A DNA stretch of 64,000 nucleotides from Ceraceosorus guamensis (GCF_003144195.1 NW_020290006.1:62001-126000); one strand, 5' to 3'; counted from the stretch's first letter, positions 13,401 through 25,096 are shown. The notes: generated by a model from the letters alone, not told the origin. Made by a program: numbers and translations.

Positions 13401-13951
13401 TGTGCTGGTTCTCCGACTTGTCGCCGCCAACACGTTCGAGCAGCGCATTCTGCGTCGTGCCACTGCCAAGCGTCAATTGGAAAAGATGGTGATGGCAGAG
13501 GATCAATTCCGGGGCATTTCGCTAGACGCAATGAAGTCGATCCGATCCGGTCGACAGAATCAAAAGTACACCATCTCGGACGTGTTTATGAGGTTGGAAC
13601 CGGAAAAGGTTCAGCTGGCTGGGAAGGGCGATCAGATCATCAGCGATGCGAATCTGGAAATGTTGCTGGATAGGAGTCCGGAAGCTTTCAAGAGGAAGAG
13701 CGGATGGGTCACCAGTAGGCAGGGCAAGACGCTAGCGGGCGGAGCTCAGAATGAGGACGATGAGGCGCAGATGGCGTTTGAGGTGACCGAGACGGACGCA
13801 AAGCAGGATGAAAGTGAAGGTGAGCTGAGACTTTGCGGAGCATCATGGCTTGCCCTTTTCGTCCATGCTGACCGCGCAGCGAACGCTCGATCCTTTAGAT
13901 CGCGAGCTCAAGCAGCTGTACGGAGACACTTCGAAGGGCGGATACGATTAA
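10404..13951 (+). CDS. HELLS: SNF2-family chromatin remodeler, HELLS/DDM1/Irc5 type
   Basis: An ATP-dependent nucleosome remodeler of about 981 residues encoded by nine exons: 10404-10622, 10712-11682, 11763-11829, 11894-12608, 12689-12900, 12968-13007, 13077-13267, 13342-13819 and 13899-13951. The N-terminus is basic, low-complexity and probably coiled. Helicase motifs follow in order: [12 protein letters not shown] (motif I, near residue 280), DEGHRIKN (motif II, near 386), [10 protein letters not shown] (III), VLIFSQF (IV), [11 protein letters not shown] (V, near 781) and QDRAHRIGQ (VI, near 813). The DEGHRIKNM form of motif II and the acidic insertion between the helicase lobes suit the LSH/DDM1 group, whose members help DNA methylation or repair; which role applies here is inference. 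The terminal exon is best read from the acceptor CCTTTAG at 13898, ending in [18 protein letters not shown] closer acceptor at 13879 would give a different, longer tail. Confidence 0.9.
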
Positions 13952-14246
13952 CTCGAGCGAACGCTTTTCAATGCGCGGTGAAGTGCTACGCTACGTCTCG
14001 ACGATTGTCGTGTCTGGCCGCTTTTCATATCCCTATAGACTTATCCATACACAGCTACGTGGGCAAACAATCGTCTTTTGAACGCATTCACGTGCTGTAG
14101 CGCATGATATGAGTATACAGTGCAAGGTCTTGGGGAGCAGTCGGAATGATGGCTGATGCGCGTTTGGGTTGCGAGTGGAAATTGTGGAGAAGTTGATTGC
14201 TCGGAGAAAGTTGCAGCACGTCGGATCAAAAGCGTCATGCTTTGTC

Positions 14247-14995
14247 TCAAGCTTTGAGGCTTTCAGCCGCCTTGACGTAATCGCAAGTGTCGCCAGCATC
14301 AGAGGCGACCTTTGCCCACGTGACCTTGCCCGTCCTGTCCACTGCAAATCCGCCCGAATTCTGCCACCTCTGACTCCCTTTGCCCGTCTTGCGATTGGAA
14401 ATGCCCTTTGTGGAAGCTAGCTCTCGTAGTCGAGATAGCATGGACAGATTGAAAAGACCGCCCCAGGACAATTCGCCGATGCCCCAGGTTGCGTATAGAC
14501 GTGTAGAGGGATCATCGATCAGAATAGGGTGCGTCGTCGAGGGGAAATCGTCACGTCTGCGTTGAAATTGGCGAGGCGATGAGCAATGGAAGGAGAATGA
14601 TGCGCACCCTCGCGCCTGTTCAAACACTGGCGTCTTTGGTGATGCGAATCATTCGCAAGCGTCGAGCACATCCAACCCTTCATTTCTTTCCTTACTCACC
14701 CTACTTCTCTGAACCAATTCTCGGCCACATCCCTCTCTGCATGCGTGATGACGACCACCCTGAGCCCAGGGTTCGTTTTGGAAGCTTCGATCAGGTTCTT
14801 GACCTCCTCTTCTGCAAAGGGACAACCGCAATGTCTTACGAAGGCTACAAGAGTTCCTGGGCCTCCTTGTGTTTGCCAAGAGTCTATGCCCGTTGGTAGA
14901 GAGGGTGCCTGTGAGCCTACTGCGGGAGAAGAATTCAATGCACCTTCTCGACGAGAGAAGAGCGATTGAAGGTCGTAGGGAAGCAGAGAAGTCAT
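14247..14995 (-). CDS. Peroxiredoxin-like (AhpC/TSA) thioredoxin-fold protein
   Basis: A 201-residue protein from two exons (14995-14700 and 14556-14247) joined through GG|A. After a short N-terminus, the thioredoxin-fold core reads GTLVAFVRHCGCPFAEEEV, with the C-G-C pair standing where peroxiredoxin-like proteins keep their redox cysteine. VVVITHAERDVAENWF and ILIDDPSTRLYATWGIG follow, then GGFAVDRTGKVTWA near the C-terminus. This is the pattern of the fungal AhpC/TSA-2 antioxidant group. A role in reducing peroxides is inferred from the family, not shown. The start is the first ATG after a splice-like CATCAAG; a presequence-like reading frame lies just upstream but does not join in frame, so mitochondrial targeting remains possible but unproved. 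Confidence 0.8.
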
Positions 14996-16658
14996 CTTGA
15001 TGCAGCGCGTTGGATTGCTGGAGGTGGGAAGTGAAGAGGTGCGTGGTTGCTGTTCGATGACGAGGCGCTGAGATATCTACCGATGATGATGCTCTCTTCG
15101 TCACTGTAGTCGAGCCGAAGTGCAAGTGCGAGTCGTGGGTGCAAGTCACGAGTCGAGGGAGAAGCAATCGGGAATGTGAATGCAGCTTGCCTGCGCAGAG
15201 TCTGGAGTGCTTGAGCACCTCCACGCGGCGATCCCAACGACTTGATCGGGCGAATCAAGGATGTGGAGGCCGTGCACCTTGATTGACTTGACTTGATTTG
15301 GACTCCTGCCCTGATTTTGTCAGCATTGTCCCGGTCACGTGGACATTAAATTCCTCAAGAAACACGTGCTCTTGCTCGAAACCTATTCTTGATTCAAGAT
15401 TTCATGCGCGGTTTTCCGGAAGTAAGTGCACACGCGCGACGTTGTGAGTCGCGAGTTTATGCACCAAGCACGTCAGATACACAAAAACACAACATCCCGA
15501 ATCCCAATGGCGTGCTCGATCCGTGCATTCCGCTCTCCAACTCGCCAGCTGCTGCTGTTGCACACCTCGACTCGATTCTCGCTCGCTGCCGTCCATTTAG
15601 CACACTTGCATCCTCCTTCAATATCGGCTTCCTGCATGAGAGCACTACGGAAGCTGTTCAGTGATCGTGGTGGTGGTGTTGCAGCGTTGCAAGAGCAGAT
15701 CTCAACGCTGCTGCTGGTCACGCTAATGCGACTTTCTGTCCACACTCGACACGCTCGACTTGAGACGTGTGACAGTCGACCTCATCGCGGGCAAATGGAC
15801 ACAGAAATCGTGGATGATCCAGATGCAATCGTGAATGGAATGGCGCTTTGCAAATGTCCCTAGGCCAGTCTGCTTTGGTGCACCGAGTTGGAGCATACGC
15901 TCGTGCCGGCTGACAGTGTAGTGGGGCGGAGGGAGGAAGAGAGCAAGTCAATGTCCGGACCCTGGTCTAGTTTCATCGTCACTGCACCTGGCGACTCGCC
16001 GAGTGTGCATGGTGCCGTACTTTTGGAACCGCCTCAAGCACCCCGGTCGGGCCTGAATGCTTGATACTAGTTCGACCCCAACGCCTTTGCTGAGTTGCAT
16101 CATCCATCGGAGCATGGAGATAACAGTCTCTGCAGGATGGCCTCTCTCTGACTGCATTGGAGCCCTGCGAGGGTCCTTGGAGCATCTCTTCACTCGTGTC
16201 TGTTGTCGACGTCGATTCTAGTGGGTGAGGACGTGAGGGCCCGAGAGAGCAAAGCAAAGCCACTTTATGGTGCAATCGGAATCGGTGCATTAGAGACGGC
16301 TTGCAGGAGGAGCATCTTCCATACGATGGCTTGGGGAAGATCGCGGTTGCGAGATCCAGGCACGTACCTAGTGTACTGAACCCCTCATCCGCTTTACGAC
16401 TCACTTGCAGCGGATCCGTCGTTTCCTCTTCTCGATCGCTGATTTACTGCCTAGCCTCCCGGGTTGTCCTGTCAGAAGCATCTTGCTCTGCTCGCAGCGA
16501 ACAAGCCATAAAGCCGGCGTACATTGCTCCACTACCACCCCTTGCTCGCTTTACCTCGTCGATCCTTTTAGCTCTGCCACACTGGAGCGAGTGAAACACA
16601 TCGCTCGGTACACGCGCAAAGACGTGACTCTCGATTCACCTCTCGAGCGTTCAGCGAA
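14996..16658. promoter_or_regulatory. Intergenic, divergent promoters of the peroxiredoxin-like gene and DUR3
   Basis: About 1.7 kb without a supported gene. It lies between two start codons facing outward, so it should contain both promoters. A single GATAA (near 16110) could be a nitrogen GATA-factor site, but one copy is no evidence. The 5' flank of DUR3 is pyrimidine-rich. Confidence 0.35.
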
Positions 16659-19000
16659 ATGTCTACAGCGGGCTCCCCTCCACCTCCTCTGACTCAGGGT
16701 GCTGGGTATGGTGTAATCGTTGGGCTCGGTGCGCTCTTCGCCATCGTCGTTATCGGCATCAGCAACGGTCTGCATCGCTTCGGCAACATCAAGCGGACGT
16801 CTGCGGAATATGCCATCGCCTCCAGAAGTCTGGGAGTAGGATTGACCGCAGCCGGAGCCGTGTCTGGTTGGACCTGGAGTGGTGAGCGAATGGCGAGAAA
16901 ATAGGCGGCGAGAAAATGAACGGCTGACCTGTTGCCCACGCTTGCTCAGTGACGCTCTTGTCGTCCTGCTCCACCGCTTACAACTATGGCGTCGCTGGCG
17001 CCATGCTCTACGGAGCCTCCAACATGTCACAAATCGCCCTCTTTTCTCTCATGGCGGTCCGCTTTAAGCAAAAAGTTCCTCAGCTCCACACCCATCTGGA
17101 GCTTCTGAGACTCAGATACGGTACCCTGGGTCATTTGACCTTTTTGTTCTTTGCGCTCGCAACAAACATTCTGGTCTGCTCGAGTGTGCTCGTCGGTGCT
17201 GCAGCTGCCATCACTTCCATCACTGGTATCAACACGTACGCTGCCTTGGTTTTGCTGCCCGTTGCAGTTGCTGCTTACACCTTGCGGGCAGGTCTTCGTG
17301 GTACCAGTGAGTGCTGTTTGGCAAGCGTGTCCGCGCCAGACCGAATGCTGACGTGGAGCGCTGTCGCATTGCAGTCCTTGCCGATTATCTCCACACGGTC
17401 ATCATCTTTATCATCCTCTTCGTCTTCTTCATCGTCGTCTACGGCACTGGAAGCGAGATTGGGAGCGCCGCACGCATGTGGGAACTCCTCACTGAAGCTG
17501 GCAACAAGAATCCTTCCGCAAACTACAATGGCAGCTTCCTCACCATGAAGAGTATCGGAGGTATCGAATTCCAGTGGCTGAGCTTGCTGGAGTACACTGG
17601 TGTCGTTTTCAATGATGCTTCCTTTCATCAAAAAGCTTTGGCCGCTGGTCCAGACACTGTTGTCCCAGGTGCGTCGCAGATGTTTTGTGGGATGCAGACT
17701 TTGCTTTGGCTAACGTGCTCAACGCCTTGCGAAAGGTTATTTGCTGGGCTCGCTCAGTTGGTTCTCCATCCCTTGGGCGTTGGCAACCACTGCTGGTCTT
17801 TCCGCTCTTGCCCTGGAGACTACATCGCCAGCTTTCCCGACCTACCCTCGTCGCATGTCGGAGAGCGAGGTCTCTGCTGGTCTTGTGCTTCCGTACGCTG
17901 CCAACGCCGTCCTCGGAAAAGGCGGTTCTGCGGGTGTGCTGCTGCTCATGTTCATGAGCTCCACCAGTGCCGTATCGGCTCAACTCATTGCCGTCAGCAG
18001 CATCATTGGCTACGACATTTACAAAACTTACTTTAACCGCAAGGCCACGCCTGATCAGATCTTGCGCTCTCAGCAGTACGGCGTCATTGGCTTTACGGCT
18101 TTCATTGCCGCCTTTGGCTGCTTGCTTCAAGGGGTCGGCGCGGACCTCGGCCTGCTGTACAACATTACGGGTGTGTGGTCCTGCGCTGCACTGCCCCAGC
18201 TAGTGTTTAGCTTTTGGCAAAGCCGCACGCCCAAATGGACCGCGTTCCCAGGCATCTGGATCGGCTTCTTTGCTGGTCTCGCAGTTTGGCTTTCGCTCGC
18301 AAAGCGCCTCGAAGGAGGTGTCAATGTCACTACGCTGGCAGAGATGGATCCGAACATTTATGCTTTCGCGACTTCTATCGCCACTGGTACGTTGCTGTGC
18401 ACCATCGGGAGCATCTTTTTTCCCTCCGACTTTCAATGGGAGTCCATCAGCGTCTCTTCGGCGCACGGAGGCCAAGGTGGCGAGACGGTGGATGAAAAGG
18501 AGCTCAAAGAGATCGAAGAGGATGCTCGTTGGAGCAAGGAGAATCTTCAAAAGTGGCTCGTCATCGCTCTCGTCTCGGCCTTTACCATCTTTGTCGTCAT
18601 GGTCCTCATCTGGCCACTTTCTCTGTACAGAGACTACACCTTTCCGCTGTCTTTCTTTGGGGGATGGGTGTGGGTCAGCTTTGCATGGTCCGTCATCGCC
18701 TTTATCATCGTCGGCTTGTACCCTCTCTACGAAGGATTGCCCATCCTCATCCTCATCAGCAAGGGCGTCTACGCTCGACTTGCGGGCAAGCCAAACCCTA
18801 CCACTGCCAGCGAGGATGGAGCGGAGGAAAAGTCCACACAGCTCACTGCCGGACAAGGTCGCGATGCCTCGGGCGAGTCTGAGCCCACCACGCCAATCGA
18901 CGAGGATGCCCTGAAAGCGAGAAAAGGATCGGCCACTGGATCGGATGACAGTCCAGCAGAAGAGAAGCCTGCCGCTGCCCCAATCTCTCAAAAAGGATAA
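16659..19000 (+). CDS. DUR3: Urea active transporter, DUR3-type sodium/solute symporter
   Basis: A plasma-membrane permease of the SSS family that imports urea, and often polyamines, with protons. Exons 16659-16881, 16950-17306, 17375-17668 and 17736-19000 give 712 residues. The N-terminus GYGVIVGLGALFAIVVIG is the first membrane helix. The sequences SAEYAIASRSLGVGLTAAGA, YNYGVAGAMLYGASN and HTHLELLRLRYG are typical of fungal Dur3. Many further hydrophobic helices follow, with SLSWFSIPWALATTAGLSAL and MSSTSAVSAQLIAVSSI matching the conserved transport core. The last about 75 residues form a Ser/Thr/Glu-rich cytosolic tail that could take phosphorylation or ubiquitin control (inference). All introns keep the frame. 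Expression is probably under nitrogen control as in other fungi; the sequence alone does not show this. Confidence 0.93.
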
Positions 19001-20257
19001 ACGCTTTGAGATGAACGCTTTGAGAGGCTTCTTTGATCCGCTACGCTGTTTCGCTATCCCGCGTATTTGTTTCGCCAATGCAGCATCTCCATGCATGGGA
19101 GAGCTTGTTCTCTTTAGATTTGTGCGCGACCCGCGCGCGCTTGCCACAAAATGCTAGTTGATACCAGTTCGGGACCCCTTGGACGACGTTGTGTCTTGTA
19201 CGATGGAATGTGAATGCGACTTTATCACGCTCAACCACGACTGGGCTTGCCTCGTGTGATCGGACCGTTGTGCTACGCCGCGCGCGCAAGGCGCAAATGG
19301 TACGGTGCCGGGAATGGTACGCGCATGCGTAAAGCCTCGTTCTCGTGCGTGATTCAAGATTCACGCTTGTTCGCACGTCACCATTCGAAGTTTTTGCTTG
19401 GTGACGACTCACGAGTGAGATGATGCGCTGTTCTGTCTGTGGTGCAAGGCATTCCTCTGCGAGTATTTCATGCCATTCATCTCTCAGAGCAAAACGACGG
19501 ACAAGCATTTGTCGCACCAGTCCATGTTCATATGGCAGGTGTGGGCCCGGTATGCGATCGAGTGGTTTTGAGTAGCTTTACGTTCATAGAGAGCGCGCGC
19601 GACAGTCATGTACCCCAAGGACCGGAATCGGCGAGAACATCTCGACCAGTACGTGTACAGGGACTCTTCAGAATGATTCCTTCTCTTATTGAATGTGAGG
19701 TCGAGGGACACCAATCGTGTTCAGGAAGGATCTCGAGCTTGTTATGCGCTCAAATCACCAAGATCCCTGTCATGTGTCTGCCACACTGACTGCGCTCTCT
19801 GTAGTTGTTGATGCTTGTCTGCTGTACACAGACAAGCGTTGACAAAAGGCATACAAGGAGGCCTTCTTCTGGCCACCTCCTCTCTCAGATTCATGCTTCT
19901 TACCACCACCTTCTCCTACAACCACCTTGTCTGAATGGTGCTTGCTTGACAACTGGCCTGATCACCTGGGTGTCTCTCTCTTTCTCTCTCCTCTTAGCTC
20001 TAGCATCAGCTAAAGCCTTGCTAGTTGTAATGTTCTGTTCACTCACTGCTTGCTCCCTGCCTGGAGTTTGACAAGCGCAAAACCTTACCTGTGCTGGTGA
20101 CATCTCTGGTCATCAATGCTGGGTTGCATCGTCTCATGCAGCAAGAGATGGGACATGCTTGTGACAGGGGGTGCAACAGCAGATGAGGATGCTAAATTTG
20201 GCTGAATGTGTGCTCTTGTGACCTTATGGATGACTATGACAGCATTCCTATTTCATC
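19001..20257. other. Intergenic, no gene seen
   Basis: No supported gene between DUR3 and the tRNA. Several copies of the dispersed motif (GATTCAAGATTCACG near 19350, GACTCACGAGT near 19405) are present. The right end is the 5' flank of the tRNA gene. Confidence 0.4.
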
Positions 20258-20345
20258 GGCTGCCTAGCTCAGTGGTAGAGCGTCAGACTTCGATTGTTTG
20301 TCGAATTATCATCTGAATGTCGCGTGTTCGACCCACGTGGTGGTC
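20258..20345 (+). tRNA. tRNA-Arg (anticodon TCG), with intron
   Basis: A full cloverleaf can be folded. Acceptor stem GGCTGCC pairs with GGTGGTC (with G-U pairs). The D arm is GCTC-AGTGGTA-GAGC. The anticodon stem TCAGA pairs with TCTGA. The T arm is GCGTG-TTCGACC-CACGT. The anticodon loop begins CT-TCG-A and is broken after position 37 by a 17-base intron, the usual eukaryotic place. A run of ten T starts at 20345, just at the mature end, and is a strong Pol III terminator. The TCG anticodon reads CGA (Arg). Confidence 0.88.
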
Positions 20346-21691
20346 TTTTTTTTTTGTTTTTATTTTACGATTGCACCGCGCAAGGGCATTGGCAACTAGG
20401 GGCCGGGCCGCCCTCACTTTCGTTGCCCACGGATTGGTGCAATTCACCTAGCCGACGGGCAACGGAACTTTCATCTTTTTACTCACGTGACTCCTTGCGC
20501 GCCCTGGGTGCGCCTGACCTTCGTCGCCCGACTTTTGGTCCTCGACCAACATCACCTTGGCGCCCTCGCTGTGGCATGCGGGTAGCAAGCGTCTGAATCA
20601 GGGGAGAGGGATGGACCTTGGTGCTTAGAGTTACCGCATTGCCGCAGCGCCACTTTGTAGTCAAGTGCAATGCCGTGCTGCCAAGCTCTCTCAATTGTTG
20701 GAGCTTGAAAGACAATTGTTGAGCAGCCTGGCATATCTCTGCTTCCGTGTTTCAGTCGAAAGGTGGTCACTCTGCTGGTTGAGATGTGTCATCCCGCGTG
20801 TGGCAAGCTTACAGCACTGAGCATAAATTGCAACATGACATTGCTCGAGTTTGCACTGCAGAACGCTACGTGGCAGCGCATGGTCTCACCAGGAGGCGCC
20901 ACCCTTCAAATGTAGCTCATCTGACAATCTGTGCAACAATACTACTCAGCATTGATGACCCAACTTGTCTTCAGCACGTGACAGATTATGTGCTCGAGAG
21001 TAAGAAACAAGCAGCGAGTTGACAGCGCAGACAATGTACCCTGGGCGCCAGATTTTGCTGCGGTATCAGCGCAAAGGTAAACAGAAAGCGGCCATTGCGA
21101 TTGTTGTAATGAAAGACTTGGATCTCGAGGCTTTTTCCCTTGACCAGCCTCTTCCCCCTCCTCCCCCCCCTCGCTCCCTTTGCGAATGAGGAAAGCAAGC
21201 AAAAGTTCAGAGAGAGAGAGATAGAAGGAAGATCATCGCCGCTCTTGCGCTCCATCGCCCCACATCCGCCGTTTGTACGCAACAAGTCCAGAACGCTTTG
21301 CTTTCCCCCTCATCCCCCAAACGCTGCAGTGCCCAAAAGCCCTGCATCCCTGCCTCCGAATCCATACTCTCGCCTCCCGCAACAATATACACCGCAACCC
21401 GCACCCGCCACCTCTCTCGAGTTGCTTTCCCCGCTCGCTTCGCAAAGCATACACATTCACGCACGCAATCCCAACGACTTGCTCCCAAGCCCACCTCCGC
21501 TGAACCAATTTGCCGCATCACGCCCAATGTTCCCACCTTCCCCAGGCAAGCACGAAAACCTGATTGCGGATCAACATATGATTGAGGGGTTAAGTGTTGA
21601 ATGAAATTCATTTAGAAGGTTGAGAGCAGGCGCATGTCGCCCCGCTCCTTGCTTTCGAGCACCCTCCGCGCGTGGCTCCTTGGCGCGAGGA
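20346..21691. other. Intergenic, pyrimidine-rich
   Basis: No supported gene. A C/T-rich tract covers about 21140-21420 and creates an open frame of 154 codons rich in Pro and Ser, which I regard as a composition effect. Starts with the T-run terminator of the tRNA-Arg gene. Confidence 0.4.
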
Positions 21692-23924
21692 CTACAGGAA
21701 CGCTGCTTGGCCTCGTCTTGCAAGCTGGGGAAAAAGAAGACGGCCGAGAAAATCCCCGAGTCAGCATGTCATGCCTGCTTCCGCGTTGCTTGCGGCGCTC
21801 TTGACGAGCACGAGCACCCCCCCCCAGCTGGATCCGATTTCAACGCAACACGGCCGTCGTGCCTCACCCTACACGCTCCTCTTCGCCACCGCGAACGCAA
21901 CACGGCCGTCGTGCCTCACCCTACACGCTCCTCTTCGCCACCGCGAACGCAACACGGCCGTCCTGCCTCACCCTACACGCTCCTCTTCGCCACCGCGAAC
22001 GCATCGCACCAGACTCACCTCTACCACCTTCCATCCTCCCGTTATTTCGTTGTGCATCTCCTCGTCGACTCGCGTGAGCACCATGGCATACCGACAGCTA
22101 TCCGTCCTCTCCTCGCTTCCCGCCACAATCTCTCCCGTCTTGGCATCCTTAAAGTACATGAGTTCCTGCGTCGAAAAGCTGACGATGAGGACAGGCACAT
22201 TGTTCTCCAACATTTTGGCTTGCAGAATGTCCACATTCTTTAGATCCAGCAGTCTGCCGTTTGCGATGGCGCCCTTTTGAACGTAAGGATCGACGGTGGC
22301 CATGAGCACATTGAACGTCGCTTCTCCGCACCACTGTCGTAGCAGACCCCTGCTGGCGGAGTGGTACGAGTCGATGATTTCCGGAATGACGTATTCCCTC
22401 AGTTCGCGCGTAAAGGCGTCCAGCGTGAAGGAAGGCTCCATCATCTTGAAGGCGCCCACCACTCTAGCCGTCTCATTCTCCGCAAACCATCCCCCCACCG
22501 TTTCCGTGATGCCCCGGAGCCTCTCGACGAATGGATTCTCAGACTCGTCGTAAGCCTCTCGAGCTTCGCCCATCTTGCGAAAGAGGAAATTGGAATCCTT
22601 GAAATCGGACCATGCTCGTTTAAAGCCAGCTTCTTGGCGCAGCACCAACGCTTCGCCCGCGTTTGGATTTTCCGCAATGCCACGCACACGCACGGCATAG
22701 CCGCGAGGTTTGGGCTTTGCTTTGCTGCTGCTGCTGCTGCTGCTGCTGCTGTCGCTCGTTGGAGGGGATTGGTCCGATGTCGCTTCTGCGCTGCCTTGTT
22801 CAGCACCGGCACCAGCAGCGTCTTGAGCTCGGGCCTGAGCAGCGCCTGCTGCACCGGCCGCAGCACCTGCCGCTTCCGCCTTGACCAAGGGATCGTCCGT
22901 CGCCTTGGCAGCAGCAGCACCAGCAGCAGCATCTTCGGGATCCAGCAGCGGGGCTAACCTTCCAATCTTTCTCAATCGTGCTTCCCTTCGAATGCGCCTG
23001 GCTAGCCTCGCATCCGCTTCGTCGTTGGAGTAGAGGCGCAAGGATGAACCTCCATCGTCGAACGCTTCGATCAGCGTGGCCGAGAATGCCTTGTAGGCTT
23101 CCGTATTGCGCACGGGCGCTGTACTGTCTGCCAGCTGACGTGCTAGTCGAGAAGAGACCGCACCGAGCTGCAAGGCGTAAAGGGCACGCACGTGTCAGTC
23201 GCTCGAAAGCGCGCAGGCACGCACGCCAGGCACGCACGCACGCCAGGCATTGCGCACTCACCCCTTTGATCAGTTCGCTCTCTTCCATTTGCTTGAGCGT
23301 GGCGTTGACAGCTTCGCCCACGTGACCACCATTCTTTCTCAAGGTTTCAGCGGCCCTCATCAATCTAGGATTCTCCTTTAAGCTGGTGACGATTCTAGCC
23401 CTCTCGTACACTTCCCTCATCCTCTTCATCGTCTCGCTATCCTGCATCTTGCCAGCTTCGCCAGACAATTGTCGAATATTGTCCTGCATATCTTGAGATT
23501 TGCGCAGCTCTTCTCGAAGCGTGTCGATAAAGGCTTGAAAGGGCGATTTGGGTGGTGCGTCCCTGTGTGCGCGAGTGGTGGAAAAGTGGCGGCGCGAGGG
23601 TGCTGCGGCGCTTGTAGCAGCGGCCATGCTCGACCGGCTTGCAATGCTAGAGTTGGCGCTGGCGAGAGTGCGAGCGCGCAGAGACGCAGCGGTAGCCATG
23701 CATGCTGCGCTGCCGCTGCTGCTCCTCGTCGCCATCGCCGTCGCCGTCGCAGTCATCATCTCTGACAGGGCATTCTTTGCAGCAGGTGCGAGGGCAGATG
23801 TGCTTGGATGTGCCATGGCTGATGTTGCGGAACTTTGGGGGAGATTTGAGCTGCGGCGGTTGTAAGCTTGAAGAGTTCCGCCGGAATGAAAGAGTCGTAA
23901 TTGTGCTTTTGCAAAACTACGCAT
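21692..23924 (-). CDS. TIM44: Mitochondrial import motor subunit TIM44
   Basis: A peripheral inner-membrane protein that tethers mitochondrial Hsp70 to the TIM23 channel. Exons are 23924-23262, 23167-22019 and 21724-21692, total 614 residues. A long Ser/Ala/Arg presequence ends near RRHFSTTRA; next comes FQAFIDTLREELRKSQDMQ, typical of the TIM44 N-domain, then a low-complexity Ala/Ser stretch (a CTG run encodes eight or nine serines), and the C-terminal lipid-binding domain with FRKMGEAREAYDESENP, GWFAENETARVVGAFK and DILQAKMLENNVPVLIVSF. Reading straight on past GAG at 22019 gives a short unconserved tail, whereas splicing from GTGAGT to TTTTCCCCAG yields the end GGWKVVELARRGQAAFL, which suits the family. 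The 294-base last intron holds a minisatellite. The exact start is uncertain because several in-frame ATGs follow the first. Confidence 0.9.
21844..21999. repeat. Minisatellite, 3 x 52 bp
   Basis: Three near-identical head-to-tail copies of a 52-base unit begin at 21844, 21896 and 21948; each starts CGCAACACGGCCGTC. The third copy differs by one base visible at the GTCCTG/GTCGTG position. The array lies inside the last predicted intron of TIM44. Confidence 0.95.
22720..22755. repeat. CTG trinucleotide run inside TIM44
   Basis: A run of about nine CTG/GCT triplets, read as serine (AGC) codons on the minus strand in the low-complexity linker of TIM44. Such runs often vary in length between strains. 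Confidence 0.8.
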
Positions 23925-24838
23925 GCAGGGACGAGAGTAGATGGATGTGGCTTGGAACGTCGACGTCGATATTGAATTGCAAGCTTGTAGCTGGCCCTCC
24001 CTCGCACCTTCCCATGTCCTTCTTGCACATGCGCAGATAGATGATGCTTAACCCGTGCTCATCCGCACGCTCCACCAAATTTTGACCATCTTGAATCATC
24101 ACGCGCGCAGAAGAACCTTCTCGTTCGCATGCATTCAAGATTCTCACACGTGACAGAGATCTCTTGATCACGTGATCAGACTCGGACCGCACGCGCCGGG
24201 GCGGCGGTCCGCGACGACGGAGCATGCGCGGAAGACTTCGAATTTCAAATTCGTGCACGAACGACGCGATGATATCGATCGGTGATGCCGCTCGCTCGCT
24301 CGCGTCGGCAGGGCAATCGTGAATTGATTGATTTCGAAGGAGCAGTCCGCGCGGGCAGCCTGTGGAAATCGAAGAATCACGATCAGCATGGAGAAGCAAT
24401 CGCGAATGAACGAGCGCAGCAGATCGATGATCGGGTACACGCGCCAGCCATACTGCGGGCCGGGCGGTATGTTTTGTTGTGAAGAAAGGAAGGGGACACG
24501 AGTATTTTGCACCCTGACTGCCCCCTTTCTTTCCCTGCTGCTGCTCTCTTGACTCTTGACTTGCATCAGACAGGCCGCTCGCTAATGATGGGTTTGTCAG
24601 GCAGGTTGGCCGCAACAACACCCACCACCACCACCACCACCATTACACGTGCCCCAGCATTCGGGCTTACCAAAACGGCCAAGCAAGAAGTGCCGAAAGC
24701 AGGCGCCGGAGATTACAAACAATCAGGAATTTGAATTTGAAATTGATAACTTTTGATGCTCGAGATTAGGCCGCAAGGCGAGAAGGAGAAGCACATCACA
24801 TTTACCTCAGCTCTGGGCCATGGGGCCATGATGGCCTG

Positions 24839-24857
24839 CCCCCCCCCCCCCCCCCCC
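24839..24857. repeat. C19 homopolymer
   Basis: Nineteen consecutive C residues in the TIM44-ACR3 intergenic region, ending at CTGGCC. Length of such runs is often uncertain in assemblies. Confidence 0.95.
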
Positions 24858-24925
24858 TGGCCTTCCATTCGACTCTCGACTGGAGCCAGACGTTTGAAGC
24901 TTGCAGGAGAGGGGTCCTCGAGTGT

Positions 24926-24933
24926 TTTATAAG
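24926..24933 (+). promoter_or_regulatory. TATA-like element upstream of ACR3
   Basis: TTTATAAG stands about 165 bases before the preferred ATG at 25097 and 32-39 bases before the earlier in-frame ATG at 24965. If transcription starts about 30 bases downstream of the TATA, the earlier ATG would sit almost at the 5' end of the mRNA, which favours the later start. Confidence 0.4.
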
Positions 24934-25096
24934 CAGAAGTTTGAGGCGCATTCATTCCCGTTGGATGCCTCCATCATACGCCATCTTGCTTTTCCTCGCT
25001 TTCCTCGCCTCGCATCCACAGCCTCTTTTCCCCCCGGGTCCTTCACAGCAGTCCCACACCCGACATCCTCAGCTGTCACCTGTGGCCCATCGGATC

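Larger units (their letters stand above)
23925..25096. other. Intergenic, TIM44-ACR3 divergent region
   Basis: No supported gene. It contains a (CAC)n run near 24620-24641, a run of 19 C at 24839-24857 and a TATA-like TTTATAAG at 24926-24933 upstream of ACR3. Both promoters should lie here. Confidence 0.45.

Noticed and set aside
14996-15258. Mitochondrial presequence exon for the peroxiredoxin-like protein
   Set aside because: The frame starting at 15258 looks presequence-like, but the only nearby donor leaves one extra base and does not join in frame with the ATG exon.
21140-21604. Open frame of 154 codons, Pro/Ser-rich
   Set aside because: It follows from a pyrimidine-rich tract; there is no good start context and no family likeness.
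24965-25096. Signal peptide on ACR3
   Set aside because: The upstream in-frame ATG gives a hydrophobic start, but ACR3 permeases do not carry cleaved signals and the TATA position favours the later ATG.
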